Assembly (NCBI GenBank): GCA_031404155.1
Contig: JANNGZ010000338.1
Location: forward strand, 1-10,872
Source: JANNGZ01 sp031404155
GTDB lineage: Bacteria > Pseudomonadota > Gammaproteobacteria > Burkholderiales > Burkholderiaceae_C
Reading direction: 5' to 3'
Length of the DNA stretch: 10,872 nt
Within the stretch, counting starts at the first letter, position 1, and every line of letters begins with the position of its first letter. Shown here piece by piece: positions 1 to 7,968 of this stretch. The position numbers were made by a program, and so were the translations under genes. The notes under the pieces are model-generated. The model did not search any database, was not told where the DNA came from, and saw nothing but the letters and a program-made list of their open reading frames with translations.

Positions 1-156
1 CCCGGGCAGTACGGCGACAGCCCGGCGTACCAGCCCGACGGGCTGATCGACCCCGCCGATCCGACCTTGTTCGACGGCTACACGAAGCTCGACTTCCTGT
101 GGTCGCTGACGCGCGCGCAGCCGCCACTGCCGCAAGCTTCCAGCCCCAGGCGATAG
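1..156 (+). CDS. 3' end of an unrecognised protein (partial)
   Basis: The first forward frame is open from the window edge to a TAG at 154-156 and encodes the last 51 residues of a protein whose start lies outside. The tail contains the segments YQPDGLIDPADP and DGYTKLDFLWSLTR and ends in a Pro/Ser/Arg-rich stretch. I do not recognise the family. Codon use looks like that of the next gene, and the stop overlaps the AGGAGG ribosome binding site of that gene. This strongly suggests co-transcription and possible translational coupling. It could be a partner or substrate protein for the FAD oxidoreductase, but nothing in the visible part shows a function. Confidence 0.6.
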   Translation, partial: PGQYGDSPAYQPDGLIDPADPTLFDGYTKLDFLWSLTRAQPPLPQASSPRR

Positions 157-160
157 GAGG
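155..160 (+). promoter_or_regulatory. Shine-Dalgarno AGGAGG for the FAD oxidoreductase
   Basis: A perfect AGGAGG lies six bases upstream of the ATG at 167 and shares two bases with the TAG stop of the preceding gene. It fixes the start of the oxidoreductase and indicates coupling with the upstream gene. Confidence 0.85.
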
Positions 161-166
161 ACCCAC

Positions 167-1789
167 ATGCCGTCACAGCACACCAAGAAGCGCGCCCGCG
201 ACCGGGCGCTGTTCGAGCGCTGGGCGCTTCTGCCCGACGCCGCCCTGGGCCAACTGCCGCGGCCGCGCCTGCTCGCCGCGCAGGCTGCGCTGCAAGGTCA
301 CGTCGTGCTGCCGGGCGAGGCGGGCTACGACACCGACCGGCGCCTGTTCAACCCGGTGTTCGACGCCTATCCGCTGGCCATCGTCTATTGCGCATCGGAG
401 TCCGACGTCGGCGTTGCGCTCGCGCTCGCGCGCGACACCGAACTGCCCTTCACGCTGCGCTCGGGCGGGCACTGCACGGCCGGCTTCTCGGCCGCGACCG
501 GCGCGCTGCTGATCGACCTGAGCGGGCTCGACGATGTCAGCATCGACCGCGTGAACCTGGTCGCCACCGTGCGCCCGGGCTGCCCGTGGGCGACCTTCGA
601 TCAGGCGCTGGACGCCGCCGGGCTGCACGTGCCGGGCGGCGAATGCGGGGATGTCTGCGTCGCCGGCTACATGCAGGGCGGCGGCTACGGCTTCACGTCG
701 GTGACGTTCGGCATGAACTGCGACCACGTGATCGACATGCGCGTGATGCTCGCCGACGGTTCGATCGTGGTCGCGAGCCAGAGCCAGAACACCGACCTGT
801 GGTGGGCGATGCGTGGCGGCACCGGCGGCAACTTCGGCGTGCTGCTTCAGGTGCGCTACCAACTGCGCCCGCTCGGGCAAGTGTTCGGCTGGGCGCTGAT
901 CTGGCCGCTCGCGCAGGCGTCGGACCGCGCCGCGGCGACCCAGGTGCTGATGACGCTGCAGCAACAGTACATGTTGCAAGCGCTCGACCCGCAGCTCAAC
1001 GTGCAGGTCTCGCTGTGCTTCCAGCCGGGGACGCAGCCGGGGCTGCCGCCCAACGGCCCGCAGGCGCCGTACCTGATGTTGCGTGGCCTGTACGTCGGCG
1101 GTGCCGCGGCCGGGATGGCCGCGATCCAGCCGCTGTGCGCGCTGCCGGGCTGCGTCGTGCAATGGACCAAGACGGACAGCTTCGTGAACCTGAACACCGA
1201 GCTGCTCAACCTGCCGTACGCGATGCCGGTGTTCCCCGACAACGTGTCGTGGCCCTACGAGGACAAGGCCTCGCGCTGTGTGACCGCGGCGCTCGCGCCC
1301 GCGCAGTGGCAGGCCTTGCTCGACTTCTACGTCACCTCGCCCAACACCTGGTCGTACGCTTACCTGGAGTTCTACGGCGGCGCGATCAATTCCCAGCCGC
1401 CCGAGTTCAACGCCTACGTTCACCGCAACTCGGCCTTCAACGCCGTGCTCGACGTGTTCTGGCTCGACGCATCGGGCCAGCCCGCGGCCGAGGCCTTCCT
1501 GGCCCAGTGGCTCGCGCTGTGGGAGCCGGTGTGCAACGGCGAGATCTACCAGAACTATCCGCGCCTGGGCCAGGCCGACTACGGCAGCGCCTACTGGGGC
1601 AGCGCGCAGGCCGGGCTGTACGCGGTGAAAGTCAAGTACGACCCCGACGAGCGCTTCCGATTCGCGCAGCAGGTGCGCCCGCTGATGGCCGGCGGCGGCG
1701 GGCCGGGGCCGGTGATCATTCTGCCGGACTGGTTGCAGCAGTGGCTCGACCAGCCGATCATGCGCGAGGCCGCGCCGCCGGCGCGCTGA
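167..1789 (+). CDS. Berberine-bridge-type FAD-binding oxidoreductase
   Basis: This 540-residue flavoprotein has the two-domain layout of the berberine bridge enzyme-like family within the PCMH-type FAD oxidases. The FAD domain runs from about residue 65 to 237. It holds RSGGH with His102, the expected 8-alpha histidyl attachment site, and GGECGDV with Cys160, the expected 6-S-cysteinyl site. A GGGYG loop follows at 171-175. These predict bicovalent FAD, typical of enzymes that oxidise bulky sugars, alcohols or alkaloid-like substrates with O2. The C-terminal BBE motif (about 461-505) has NYPRLG, a Trp-Gly pair, VKVKYDP and FRFAQQ. No signal peptide or membrane segment is seen, so it is probably cytoplasmic. 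The ATG is set by the AGGAGG at 155-160. The family call is firm from motifs, but the substrate cannot be read from sequence. The gene ends four bases before the cyclase gene. Confidence 0.92.
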   Translation: MPSQHTKKRARDRALFERWALLPDAALGQLPRPRLLAAQAALQGHVVLPGEAGYDTDRRLFNPVFDAYPLAIVYCASESDVGVALALARDTELPFTLRSGGHCTAGFSAATGALLIDLSGLDDVSIDRVNLVATVRPGCPWATFDQALDAAGLHVPGGECGDVCVAGYMQGGGYGFTSVTFGMNCDHVIDMRVMLADGSIVVASQSQNTDLWWAMRGGTGGNFGVLLQVRYQLRPLGQVFGWALIWPLAQASDRAAATQVLMTLQQQYMLQALDPQLNVQVSLCFQPGTQPGLPPNGPQAPYLMLRGLYVGGAAAGMAAIQPLCALPGCVVQWTKTDSFVNLNTELLNLPYAMPVFPDNVSWPYEDKASRCVTAALAPAQWQALLDFYVTSPNTWSYAYLEFYGGAINSQPPEFNAYVHRNSAFNAVLDVFWLDASGQPAAEAFLAQWLALWEPVCNGEIYQNYPRLGQADYGSAYWGSAQAGLYAVKVKYDPDERFRFAQQVRPLMAGGGGPGPVIILPDWLQQWLDQPIMREAAPPAR

Positions 1790-1793
1790 CGCC

Positions 1794-4700
1794 ATGGCCT
1801 CCGGCGCCGGCGGATCGGAGCTGCTCGCCTGGCTCACCGAGCTCGGGCTCGAAGCCTATGCCCAGGCCCTGGCCGAGAACGATGTCGACCTCGAACTGCT
1901 CGGCAAGCTGACGGCCGAAGACCTGCGCGAGATCGGCATCGCATCGGTCGGCCACCGGCGTCGCCTGCTCGACGCAGCCGCGCTGCTGAACCCGCCACCA
2001 CCATCGGCGCCGGTGCTGCCGATGCTGCCGATGCTGCCGATGCTGCCGGTGCTGCCGGCGCCACGGCCACCGACAGCGCCGACAGCCACTGCGCGCGGCG
2101 CGGCGCAGCGGCGCCCGATCACGGTGCTGTTCTGCGACCTGGTTGGCTCCACCGCGCTGTCGGCGCGCCTGGACCCGGAAGACCTGCGCGACCACCTGAA
2201 TGCATTTCGCAACCTGCTCGCGCGCCGGGTGCAGGAGCACGACGGCTGGATCGCGCAGTACTTGGGCGACGGCGTGCTCGCGTACTTCGGTTACCCCACC
2301 GCGCACGAACACGATGCAGAGCAGGCGATCAGTGCCGCGCTCGCGATCATCGACGGCCTGCCGTCGCTGCCGGCGCCGCCCGGGCTGGCCGAGCACGTGC
2401 CGCAGGTGCGCATCGGCGTCGCCACCGGGATGACGGTGATCGGCGCCACGCTCGCGGACGACGACGAAGGCGCGGAGCCAAGCGCCGTCGGGCAGGCGCC
2501 TAACCTGGCTGCGCGCGCGCAGGCGGTGGCCGAGCCGAACACAGTGGTGGTGAGCGCCGAGACGCGACGGCTGATCGGCGGGCTGTTCGAGTGCCGCGAG
2601 CTCGGCCGCTTCGAGCTCAAGGGATTTGCCGACCGCGTGCCGCTGTGGCAGGTGACCCGCGAGAGCCCACTGGCGAGCCGCTTCGACGCGCTGCGTGCCG
2701 GCAGCCGCCAAGCGCTGGTCGGCCGCGACGACGAGGCCGCGCGACTGATGCAGCGTCTGGCCGAGGCGCGCGCCGGGCGCGGCCAGTTCGTCGTCGTCAC
2801 CGGCGAAGGCGGCCTGGGCAAGTCGCGCCTGGTCGGCCACATGGTCGAGGCGGCCGATGTGCCGGCCGACCAGCGGCTCGTGTTCCAGTGCTCTCCCTAC
2901 CACGTCTCGACGCCGCTGCACTCGGTGCGCTACTACCTCGAGCGTGCGTCCGGCATCCAGGCCGCCGACACGCCGGGCGACGCGCTCGGCAAGCTGGCCT
3001 CGCTGTTCGGCGGCGCGGTGGCGCCGCAGTCGCTCGTGCTGCTGGCGGACCTGCTGCGCATCAAGCGCGACGCGAGTCCGGCGTTCGACGCGATGGGATC
3101 GCAGGAGCAGCGCCGGCGCACGATGCAGCTGCTGTCGGCCGAACTCGTCGCCGCGGCGCGCCGCGTGCCGCTGCTGGTGATCGAAGACCTGCAGTGGATC
3201 GACCCGTCGAGCGCCGAGCTTTTCGGCCGCCTGTTCGAACGCCTGGCCGAACTGCCCTTGCTCGTGGTGGCGACGATGCGCCCGGGCCCGCTGCCGGGCT
3301 GGGTGGGCGAGGTGCGGCGCGAGATCATCGCGCTCGACCGGCTCGACGCCGCGTCGGCGCGAGCGCTCGTGCAGGCCGTGGCCGCGCCGCACCGCCTGAG
3401 CGAGGCCACCGTGGCCGCGATCGTCGCGCGCTCCGATGGCGTGCCGCTGTACACCGAGGAGCTCACGCGCGCCTGCGTCGAGCGCTCGCCGGGCGACGGC
3501 GCGGCCGGCGACGGCACGCAAGGCATTCCGTCGACGCTGGTCGAGTCGCTGCTCGCGCGCCTGGACCGCTTCGAGCAAGGGCGCGAGCTCGCGCTGATCG
3601 CCGCGGTGCTCGGGCGCGAGATGCCGGTGGAACTGCTCGGCGCGGTGTGCGAAGTCGCGAGCTCGCTGAATCGCGCCGCGGTGGCCAAGGGTATCCGCGA
3701 GCTGCTCGACGCCGGCGTCTTCGTGCACGGCTACAGCCGCTTCGGCGCCGCGATCGCGTTTCGCCACATGCTGGTGCGCGAGGCCGCGTACCAGCTGCTG
3801 GTACGGCCCGAACGCCAGCGGCTGCACGCGCACGTCGCGCACACGCTCGAGACCCGCTTTGCCACCGTCGCCGAGGCGCTGCCGCACATGGTGGCGCTGC
3901 ACCATGGCGAAGGCGGCGACGGCACGCGTGCCGCGCTGTGGTGGGAACGCGCCGGCCACGACGCCAACCAGCGCAGCGGGTACCGCGAGGCCGCGGCGCA
4001 TTACCGCCGCGCGCTCGAGCTCACCGCCGAGCGCGCCGAGGGCCGCGAGCGCGCGCTGCGCGAGTTCGAGCTGCGCAAGAGCCTGATCGGCCCGCTGATC
4101 GCCGCCGACGGGTTCCAGGGCGTCGAGGTCGAGCGCGAGATCGCCGCCTGCGTCGGCCTGGCCGAGCGGCTCGGCTCCGAGGTCAGCCTGGTCGCGGTGC
4201 TGGCGTTGCAATGGCTGTGGGTCGGCCCCGGCGGCGACCTGAAGACGAGCCACCAGCTCTCGCTGCGCATGCGCGAGGAGGCGGCCGGCGGCACCGAGGT
4301 CGAGCGGCTGTGGGCGCACCGCTTCCTCGGCACCACCTTCGTGTTCTCGGGCCGCTTTGCCGAGGCGTTGGGCGAATACCACGCCTTCCTCGCGCTGTAC
4401 GAGCCCGAACGCCACGCCCAGGCGCTGACCTACGTCGGCCCGTCGAACCACCACCTGATGGTGCTGGTGGGGTTGGCCGAGGTGTCGACCTTTTACGGCC
4501 AGGCCGACGAGGCGGCAAAGTGGCGCGAACGCTGCCTCGCCGTGGCGCGCGAGGACGGCCGGTCGCACAACCTGTGCCAGGCGCTCGTCTTCGGCGCCTG
4601 CTTCACGAGCGCGCTGATCGGCGACCACGAAGCGCTGGCGGGCCACGCGAGCGAGCTCTACGCGCTGACCCACGGCGAGGACGAGCGCCCGGTCTGGCGC

Positions 4701-5096
4701 GGCCACGCCGAGCTGTTCGAGGGCCTGGCGCGGGTGGGGCACGGGCGCGTGGATGAGGGCTTTGCGCTCGCCAGGAGCGGCATCGCGCAGATTCGCGCCA
4801 CCGCTTCTTACTCGAACGTCTGGTACATCCTGCACGCCGATGCCTGCGCGCGCGCCGGGCGGGTCGACGAAGGCGAAGCCTCGCTCGAATTCGCACGGCC
4901 GACGCTCGAAGGCGGGCTCGTCTGGCTGCACGCCGAGTACCTGCGCGTGCGCGGCTCGATCCGGCGCCAGCGCGGCGACCACGCGGCGGCGCGGGCAGAC
5001 TTCGCTGCCGCGCTGGCGGTGGCAAAAGAGCAGGGTGCGCGGCTCTTCATGGAGCGCGCGGCAGCGCAATGCCAGGACTCATCGGCGGGGGCCTGA
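1794..5096 (+). CDS. SAM domain-class III nucleotide cyclase-AAA ATPase-TPR signalling protein
   Basis: This 1100-residue protein has several domains. A SAM (sterile alpha motif) domain, a protein-interaction module, occupies about 9-65. A Pro-rich linker with repeated Leu-Pro-Met follows (66-105). The class III adenylate/guanylate cyclase domain (about 107-290) keeps metal-binding Asp115 (FCDLVGST) and Asp159 (YLGDGVLAYFG) and the transition-state pair Asn237/Arg241 (NLAAR). An AAA_16-type ATPase module (about 305-560) has Walker A GEGGLGKS (337-344), Walker B LLVIEDLQWID and a GVPLYTEEL motif. The rest (about 700-1090) is helical TPR-like repeat. It probably makes cAMP or cGMP in response to ligand or protein binding sensed by the ATPase/TPR part. 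The adenine-contacting Lys usual before x-x-G-D is Gln155 and the following Thr position is Ser230, so nucleotide specificity is uncertain. There is no good ribosome binding site. The start lies four bases after the oxidoreductase stop, suggesting coupling, and the SAM domain begins right after it. No membrane segment is seen. Confidence 0.9.
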   Translation: MASGAGGSELLAWLTELGLEAYAQALAENDVDLELLGKLTAEDLREIGIASVGHRRRLLDAAALLNPPPPSAPVLPMLPMLPMLPVLPAPRPPTAPTATARGAAQRRPITVLFCDLVGSTALSARLDPEDLRDHLNAFRNLLARRVQEHDGWIAQYLGDGVLAYFGYPTAHEHDAEQAISAALAIIDGLPSLPAPPGLAEHVPQVRIGVATGMTVIGATLADDDEGAEPSAVGQAPNLAARAQAVAEPNTVVVSAETRRLIGGLFECRELGRFELKGFADRVPLWQVTRESPLASRFDALRAGSRQALVGRDDEAARLMQRLAEARAGRGQFVVVTGEGGLGKSRLVGHMVEAADVPADQRLVFQCSPYHVSTPLHSVRYYLERASGIQAADTPGDALGKLASLFGGAVAPQSLVLLADLLRIKRDASPAFDAMGSQEQRRRTMQLLSAELVAAARRVPLLVIEDLQWIDPSSAELFGRLFERLAELPLLVVATMRPGPLPGWVGEVRREIIALDRLDAASARALVQAVAAPHRLSEATVAAIVARSDGVPLYTEELTRACVERSPGDGAAGDGTQGIPSTLVESLLARLDRFEQGRELALIAAVLGREMPVELLGAVCEVASSLNRAAVAKGIRELLDAGVFVHGYSRFGAAIAFRHMLVREAAYQLLVRPERQRLHAHVAHTLETRFATVAEALPHMVALHHGEGGDGTRAALWWERAGHDANQRSGYREAAAHYRRALELTAERAEGRERALREFELRKSLIGPLIAADGFQGVEVEREIAACVGLAERLGSEVSLVAVLALQWLWVGPGGDLKTSHQLSLRMREEAAGGTEVERLWAHRFLGTTFVFSGRFAEALGEYHAFLALYEPERHAQALTYVGPSNHHLMVLVGLAEVSTFYGQADEAAKWRERCLAVAREDGRSHNLCQALVFGACFTSALIGDHEALAGHASELYALTHGEDERPVWRGHAELFEGLARVGHGRVDEGFALARSGIAQIRATASYSNVWYILHADACARAGRVDEGEASLEFARPTLEGGLVWLHAEYLRVRGSIRRQRGDHAAARADFAAALAVAKEQGARLFMERAAAQCQDSSAGA
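2013..2057 (+). repeat. Five 9-bp tandem repeats in the cyclase linker
   Basis: Five consecutive copies of RTGCTGCCG (R is G in the first and last copy, A in the middle three) encode Val/Met-Leu-Pro triplets at residues 74-88, between the SAM and cyclase domains. Because the unit is 9 bp, gain or loss of a copy keeps the frame and changes only linker length. Confidence 0.9.
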
Positions 5097-5099
5097 TCA
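5094..5099. other. Abutting convergent stop codons forming TGATCA
   Basis: The TGA of the cyclase gene (5094-5096) is directly followed by TCA, the complement of the TGA ending the winged-helix regulator (5097-5099). The eight bases CTGATCAG (5093-5100) are palindromic. No loop or T-tract follows on either strand, so I see no intrinsic terminator here. Confidence 0.95.
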
Positions 5100-7727
5100 G
5101 CCCGGCCCACGGCGCAGGCACAACTCGGCCAGCGCGGCTTCGTCCAGCGCCTCGCCTTCGCGCCGCCAACGCTGCAGGTCCTCGGGCGGGACCGCAGCGG
5201 TGGCGAACACCTGCTCCAGCCGCGCCCGCGTCCGCTTCATCAGCCGGTGCTCGGCCACGCCGCTGCGCTGGAGGAAGGCCAGCGCGGCGCCGTCGACACG
5301 CGCCGCGTCGGACCTGCGGCCCCGCTCTGCGAGCAGCAGCGCGAGCAGGCCGGAGACATAGAACAGCAGGCCGTCGCGCTGCCACGCGCTCATCGCGTCG
5401 TGCATCGCCTGCTCGGCCTCGGCGCTGCGGCCGAGGAAGACGAGTGACGCGGTGGCGTGAGCCCAGGCTTCACCCGCGCCGCGTTTGTCGCCCCGCTTGT
5501 TGCCCAGCTCCTCGGCGCGGCGGTGGACGATCTCCAGCGCCAGCGCGAGCGCATCCTCGTAGCGCTGCGACGAGACCAGCGCCAGGCACAGGTTGTTCAG
5601 GCCGTTGAGCAGCAGCGCCTCTTCCCCCACCGCCTGCTCGAGCAGCGCCCGTTGTTCGGTCAGCAGCGCCAGGCCCTGTTCATGCTGGTCCTGGTTGATG
5701 CAGATGGCGGCGTGCACGTTGAGCCGCTGGCTGCGCAGGAAGCCGGGCCAGTCCGGCGCTTCGAGCGCGAGCAGTTCGGGCATCAAGGCTTCGGCCTCTT
5801 CGAACTGGTTGGTCATGTTCAGTGCCCAGGCCGCGCCGCACAGGCTGCGGTAGAGGCGCCGGCGTGAACCCGTCTCGCGGTAGATCGCCTGCGCGCGCGC
5901 CGCGGCGTCGATCAGCCGGGCCTTGGGCAGGCGGCCGAAATGGCCGAGCGTGGCGAGCCGGTGCCAGTAGAGCGCCTGCTGCTGGGGGCTCAAGCGCTGG
6001 TCGACGCGGTACTGCCAGACCAGCATCGCGCGCAGCGCCTCGTGCGACAGGCCGAGGGTTCGCAGCGCCTCGGCCGAGGCGGCCGCGAGCGCAACACCGA
6101 TGTCGCCGCGCTCGGGCTCGTCGGGGGCCGCCGCCGCCCAGTCCAGCGCGCTGCGCAGGTTGTCCAGCTCCGGCGCCAGGCGCTTCATGAAGGTGTTCAT
6201 GTCGAGCTGGCCCGCTTCGCCGAAGCGGGCTTCCTCGGTCTGCACGAACAGGTCCCGCACCACGCGGGCATGGCGCTCGCGCACCCAAGCCATCTCGCCG
6301 GCCTGCGCGAGTTTTTCCAGCGCGTAGGCGCGTGTGCTTTCGAGCAAGCGGTAGCGCGGCGGCTCGGCGGCGTCGGCGGCCACCAGGGATTTGTCGACCA
6401 GCGCGCTCAAGGCGTCGAGCACGGCCCATTCGTCGAGCGCCGCGTCGGAGGCCATCGTCTGCGCCAGATCGAGCGTGAAGCCACCGACGAAGACGCTGAG
6501 CCGGCGCAGTACCGCTTGCTCTTCGGTGCTGAGCAGGGCATGGCTCCAGTCCAGCGCCGCGTGCAAGGTCTGGTGGCGGTGCAGCGCGTTGCGTGCGCCG
6601 CCGGTGAGGAGCCGAAAGCGCTCGCCCAGCCGCTCGCGCACGCCCTGCACCCCGAGCAGCCGCACCCGCGCGGCGGCGAGTTCGATCGCCAGCGGCACGC
6701 CGTCGAGCTGCCGGCAAATGTCGGCCACGGCCTCGCCATTGGCCTCGGACAACGCGAAGCGCGGGTCGGCCGCTCGGGCACGTGTTTCGAACAGGCGCAA
6801 GGCGCCGAAGCGGGTCGCGTCGGCAGCGTCGTCGGGGCCGGGCACCGCCAGCGGTTCGAGCTTGAAGCGCCGTTCCTCGAACACATTCAAAACCGACTGG
6901 CTGGTGACCAGCATGCGCACGCCGGGTGCCTGCGCCAGCACGGTCTTGGCCAAGGCCGCCACCGCGTCGACCAGGTGTTCGCAGTTGTCAAGCACCAGCA
7001 GCAATGTTTGCGGGCGCAGCTTGGCCACCAGGTCGCCTGGCGCCGGGGTCGAGCCGTCCAGGCTCAGGTGCAGCGCCTGGGCCACCGCCTGCGGCACTTG
7101 GCCGGGGTCGGTGACCGAGGCCAGCTCGACCAGCCAGGCACCATCGCCGAATTCGCCGCGCAGGGCGTGCGCCACCGCCAACGCCAACGCGGTCTTGCCG
7201 ATGCCCGCGGCGCCGACGACGCTGATCAGCGCGTGCTTCTCAAGGTCGCCGCGCAACTCGGCAAGCTCGCGCTCGCGGCCTTGCAGGGGCGTGAGTTGGG
7301 CGGGCAGGTTGCCCGGCGGCAACGCTGTTCTTTCCTGCGCGGGCGCGGGCGCTGGCGCCGTGGCGGTCGCCGCGGTCGGTTCGGGTGCGCCCGAGGGGGT
7401 TGCGGTGAAGCGGTAACCGCGGCCCGGGATCGTGGCGATGGCCTGGGGACCGAGCAGTTTGCGCAGACTTGAAATCTGCACCTGGAGGTTGTTTTCCTCC
7501 ACCACCACGTCGGGCCAGACGAGGTCGAGCAACTCGTTTTTGCTCACCACATGGTCACGGCGCTCGATCAGGGCTTGCAGCAGGTCGAAGGCCCGCGCAC
7601 CGAGCTTGGCGGGCCGGCCGTCGAGAAGCAACTGCCGCTTGGCTGCCTGCACGATGGCGTTGCCGAAGGCCAGGTCGGCCATTTCGGGTAGCCGGGCGGC
7701 GCCAGAGACGAGGCTGCTTGTGGACAT
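5097..7727 (-). CDS. Winged-helix transcriptional regulator with STAND-type ATPase and TPR-like C-terminus
   Basis: This 876-residue predicted regulator opens with an OmpR/PhoB-type winged helix (Trans_reg_C, about 17-110). Its recognition helix is near 77-93 and the wing contains IPGRGYRF. An Ala/Pro-rich linker (about 111-140) leads to an NB-ARC-like ATPase with Walker A GAAGIGKT (172-179), Walker B LLLVLDNCEHL (242-252), a sensor-like LVTSQS (274-279) and GVPLAIELAA (343-352), the equivalent of the GLPLAL motif. After a second winged-helix-like segment (about 400-475) the remainder is helical repeat. The layout matches the AfsR/GutR/MalT-like class, in which ligand binding drives nucleotide-dependent oligomerisation and DNA binding. 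The start is the first ATG of the frame; a second Met at residue 16, just before the winged helix, is an alternative. Neither has a strong ribosome binding site. The target genes and inducer are unknown. The gene converges on the cyclase gene with zero spacing and diverges from iscR. Confidence 0.88.
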   Translation of the reverse strand: MSTSSLVSGAARLPEMADLAFGNAIVQAAKRQLLLDGRPAKLGARAFDLLQALIERRDHVVSKNELLDLVWPDVVVEENNLQVQISSLRKLLGPQAIATIPGRGYRFTATPSGAPEPTAATATAPAPAPAQERTALPPGNLPAQLTPLQGRERELAELRGDLEKHALISVVGAAGIGKTALALAVAHALRGEFGDGAWLVELASVTDPGQVPQAVAQALHLSLDGSTPAPGDLVAKLRPQTLLLVLDNCEHLVDAVAALAKTVLAQAPGVRMLVTSQSVLNVFEERRFKLEPLAVPGPDDAADATRFGALRLFETRARAADPRFALSEANGEAVADICRQLDGVPLAIELAAARVRLLGVQGVRERLGERFRLLTGGARNALHRHQTLHAALDWSHALLSTEEQAVLRRLSVFVGGFTLDLAQTMASDAALDEWAVLDALSALVDKSLVAADAAEPPRYRLLESTRAYALEKLAQAGEMAWVRERHARVVRDLFVQTEEARFGEAGQLDMNTFMKRLAPELDNLRSALDWAAAAPDEPERGDIGVALAAASAEALRTLGLSHEALRAMLVWQYRVDQRLSPQQQALYWHRLATLGHFGRLPKARLIDAAARAQAIYRETGSRRRLYRSLCGAAWALNMTNQFEEAEALMPELLALEAPDWPGFLRSQRLNVHAAICINQDQHEQGLALLTEQRALLEQAVGEEALLLNGLNNLCLALVSSQRYEDALALALEIVHRRAEELGNKRGDKRGAGEAWAHATASLVFLGRSAEAEQAMHDAMSAWQRDGLLFYVSGLLALLLAERGRRSDAARVDGAALAFLQRSGVAEHRLMKRTRARLEQVFATAAVPPEDLQRWRREGEALDEAALAELCLRRGPG

Positions 7728-7914
7728 GGATTCAGCTTATCGCAGCCACGGCGGATGCGGCTTGCGATTGCACAGAGCCACGGGCTCCCAGGCCGCTTGA
7801 GCGTTGACCTGCGCGGACAGGCGATCCGTCTGCCGGCTCTTTGACGGGTTGGCACTTTTGGCGCGTGGCGCACGACCCCGTCTGCTCTCGGCCGCCAAGG
7901 GAACTCGTCGGCCC

Positions 7915-7939
7915 AATGCCGACCAAATCAGTCGGCTTC
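7915..7939 (+). promoter_or_regulatory. Type 1 IscR operator, upstream copy
   Basis: A perfect 6-bp inverted repeat, GCCGAC (7918-7923) and GTCGGC (7931-7936) around CAAATCA, sits in a 25-bp window. That window matches most positions of the type 1 IscR consensus I recall from E. coli (YYGAC, A/T-rich centre, AGTCRR). Type 1 sites bind the [2Fe-2S] form of IscR and mediate feedback repression of isc. The site covers the proposed -35 box. Confidence 0.8.
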
Positions 7940-7948
7940 CGCTATACT
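7919..7948 (+). promoter_or_regulatory. Probable sigma-70 promoter of the isc operon
   Basis: The -10 box is TATACT at 7943-7948 (five of six bases match TATAAT). A weak -35, CCGACC at 7919-7924, lies 18 bases upstream. Transcription would begin near 7955, giving a leader of about 125 bases. The -35 lies in the first IscR operator and the -10 touches the second, as expected for a promoter repressed by IscR. The -10 is the stronger evidence; the -35 is tentative. Confidence 0.55.
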
Positions 7949-7968
7949 TGACCAAAGCACTCGGATTA
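7944..7968 (+). promoter_or_regulatory. Type 1 IscR operator, downstream copy
   Basis: The segment starting ATACTTGACC and continuing to CTCGGAT fits the left half of the type 1 IscR consensus almost fully and the right half imperfectly. It begins 29 bp after the first operator and overlaps the -10 and likely transcription start. Tandem type 1 sites before iscR are also known in E. coli. Confidence 0.72.

Noticed and set aside
173..1837. A long - strand frame opposite the FAD oxidoreductase
   Set aside because: It has no family motifs and is compositionally Arg/Val/His-rich; the + strand gene explains the region.
1758..5069. A very long open frame on the - strand (about 1100 codons) opposite the cyclase gene
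   Set aside because: It is a G+C-bias shadow. The product is Arg/His/Gln-rich with no recognisable domain, while the + strand protein carries clear motifs throughout.
5085..5105. Palindrome at the convergent stops as a bidirectional terminator
   Set aside because: The eight-base palindrome has no loop, its flanks mismatch at once, and no T-tract follows on either strand.
5940..7472. A + strand frame of about 510 codons opposite the winged-helix regulator
   Set aside because: It is antisense to clear Walker and winged-helix motifs and has no domain of its own.
7728..7900. Promoter for the leftward winged-helix regulator
   Set aside because: Scattered partial matches exist (for example GATAAG on the reverse strand close to the ATG), but none forms a properly spaced -35/-10 pair.
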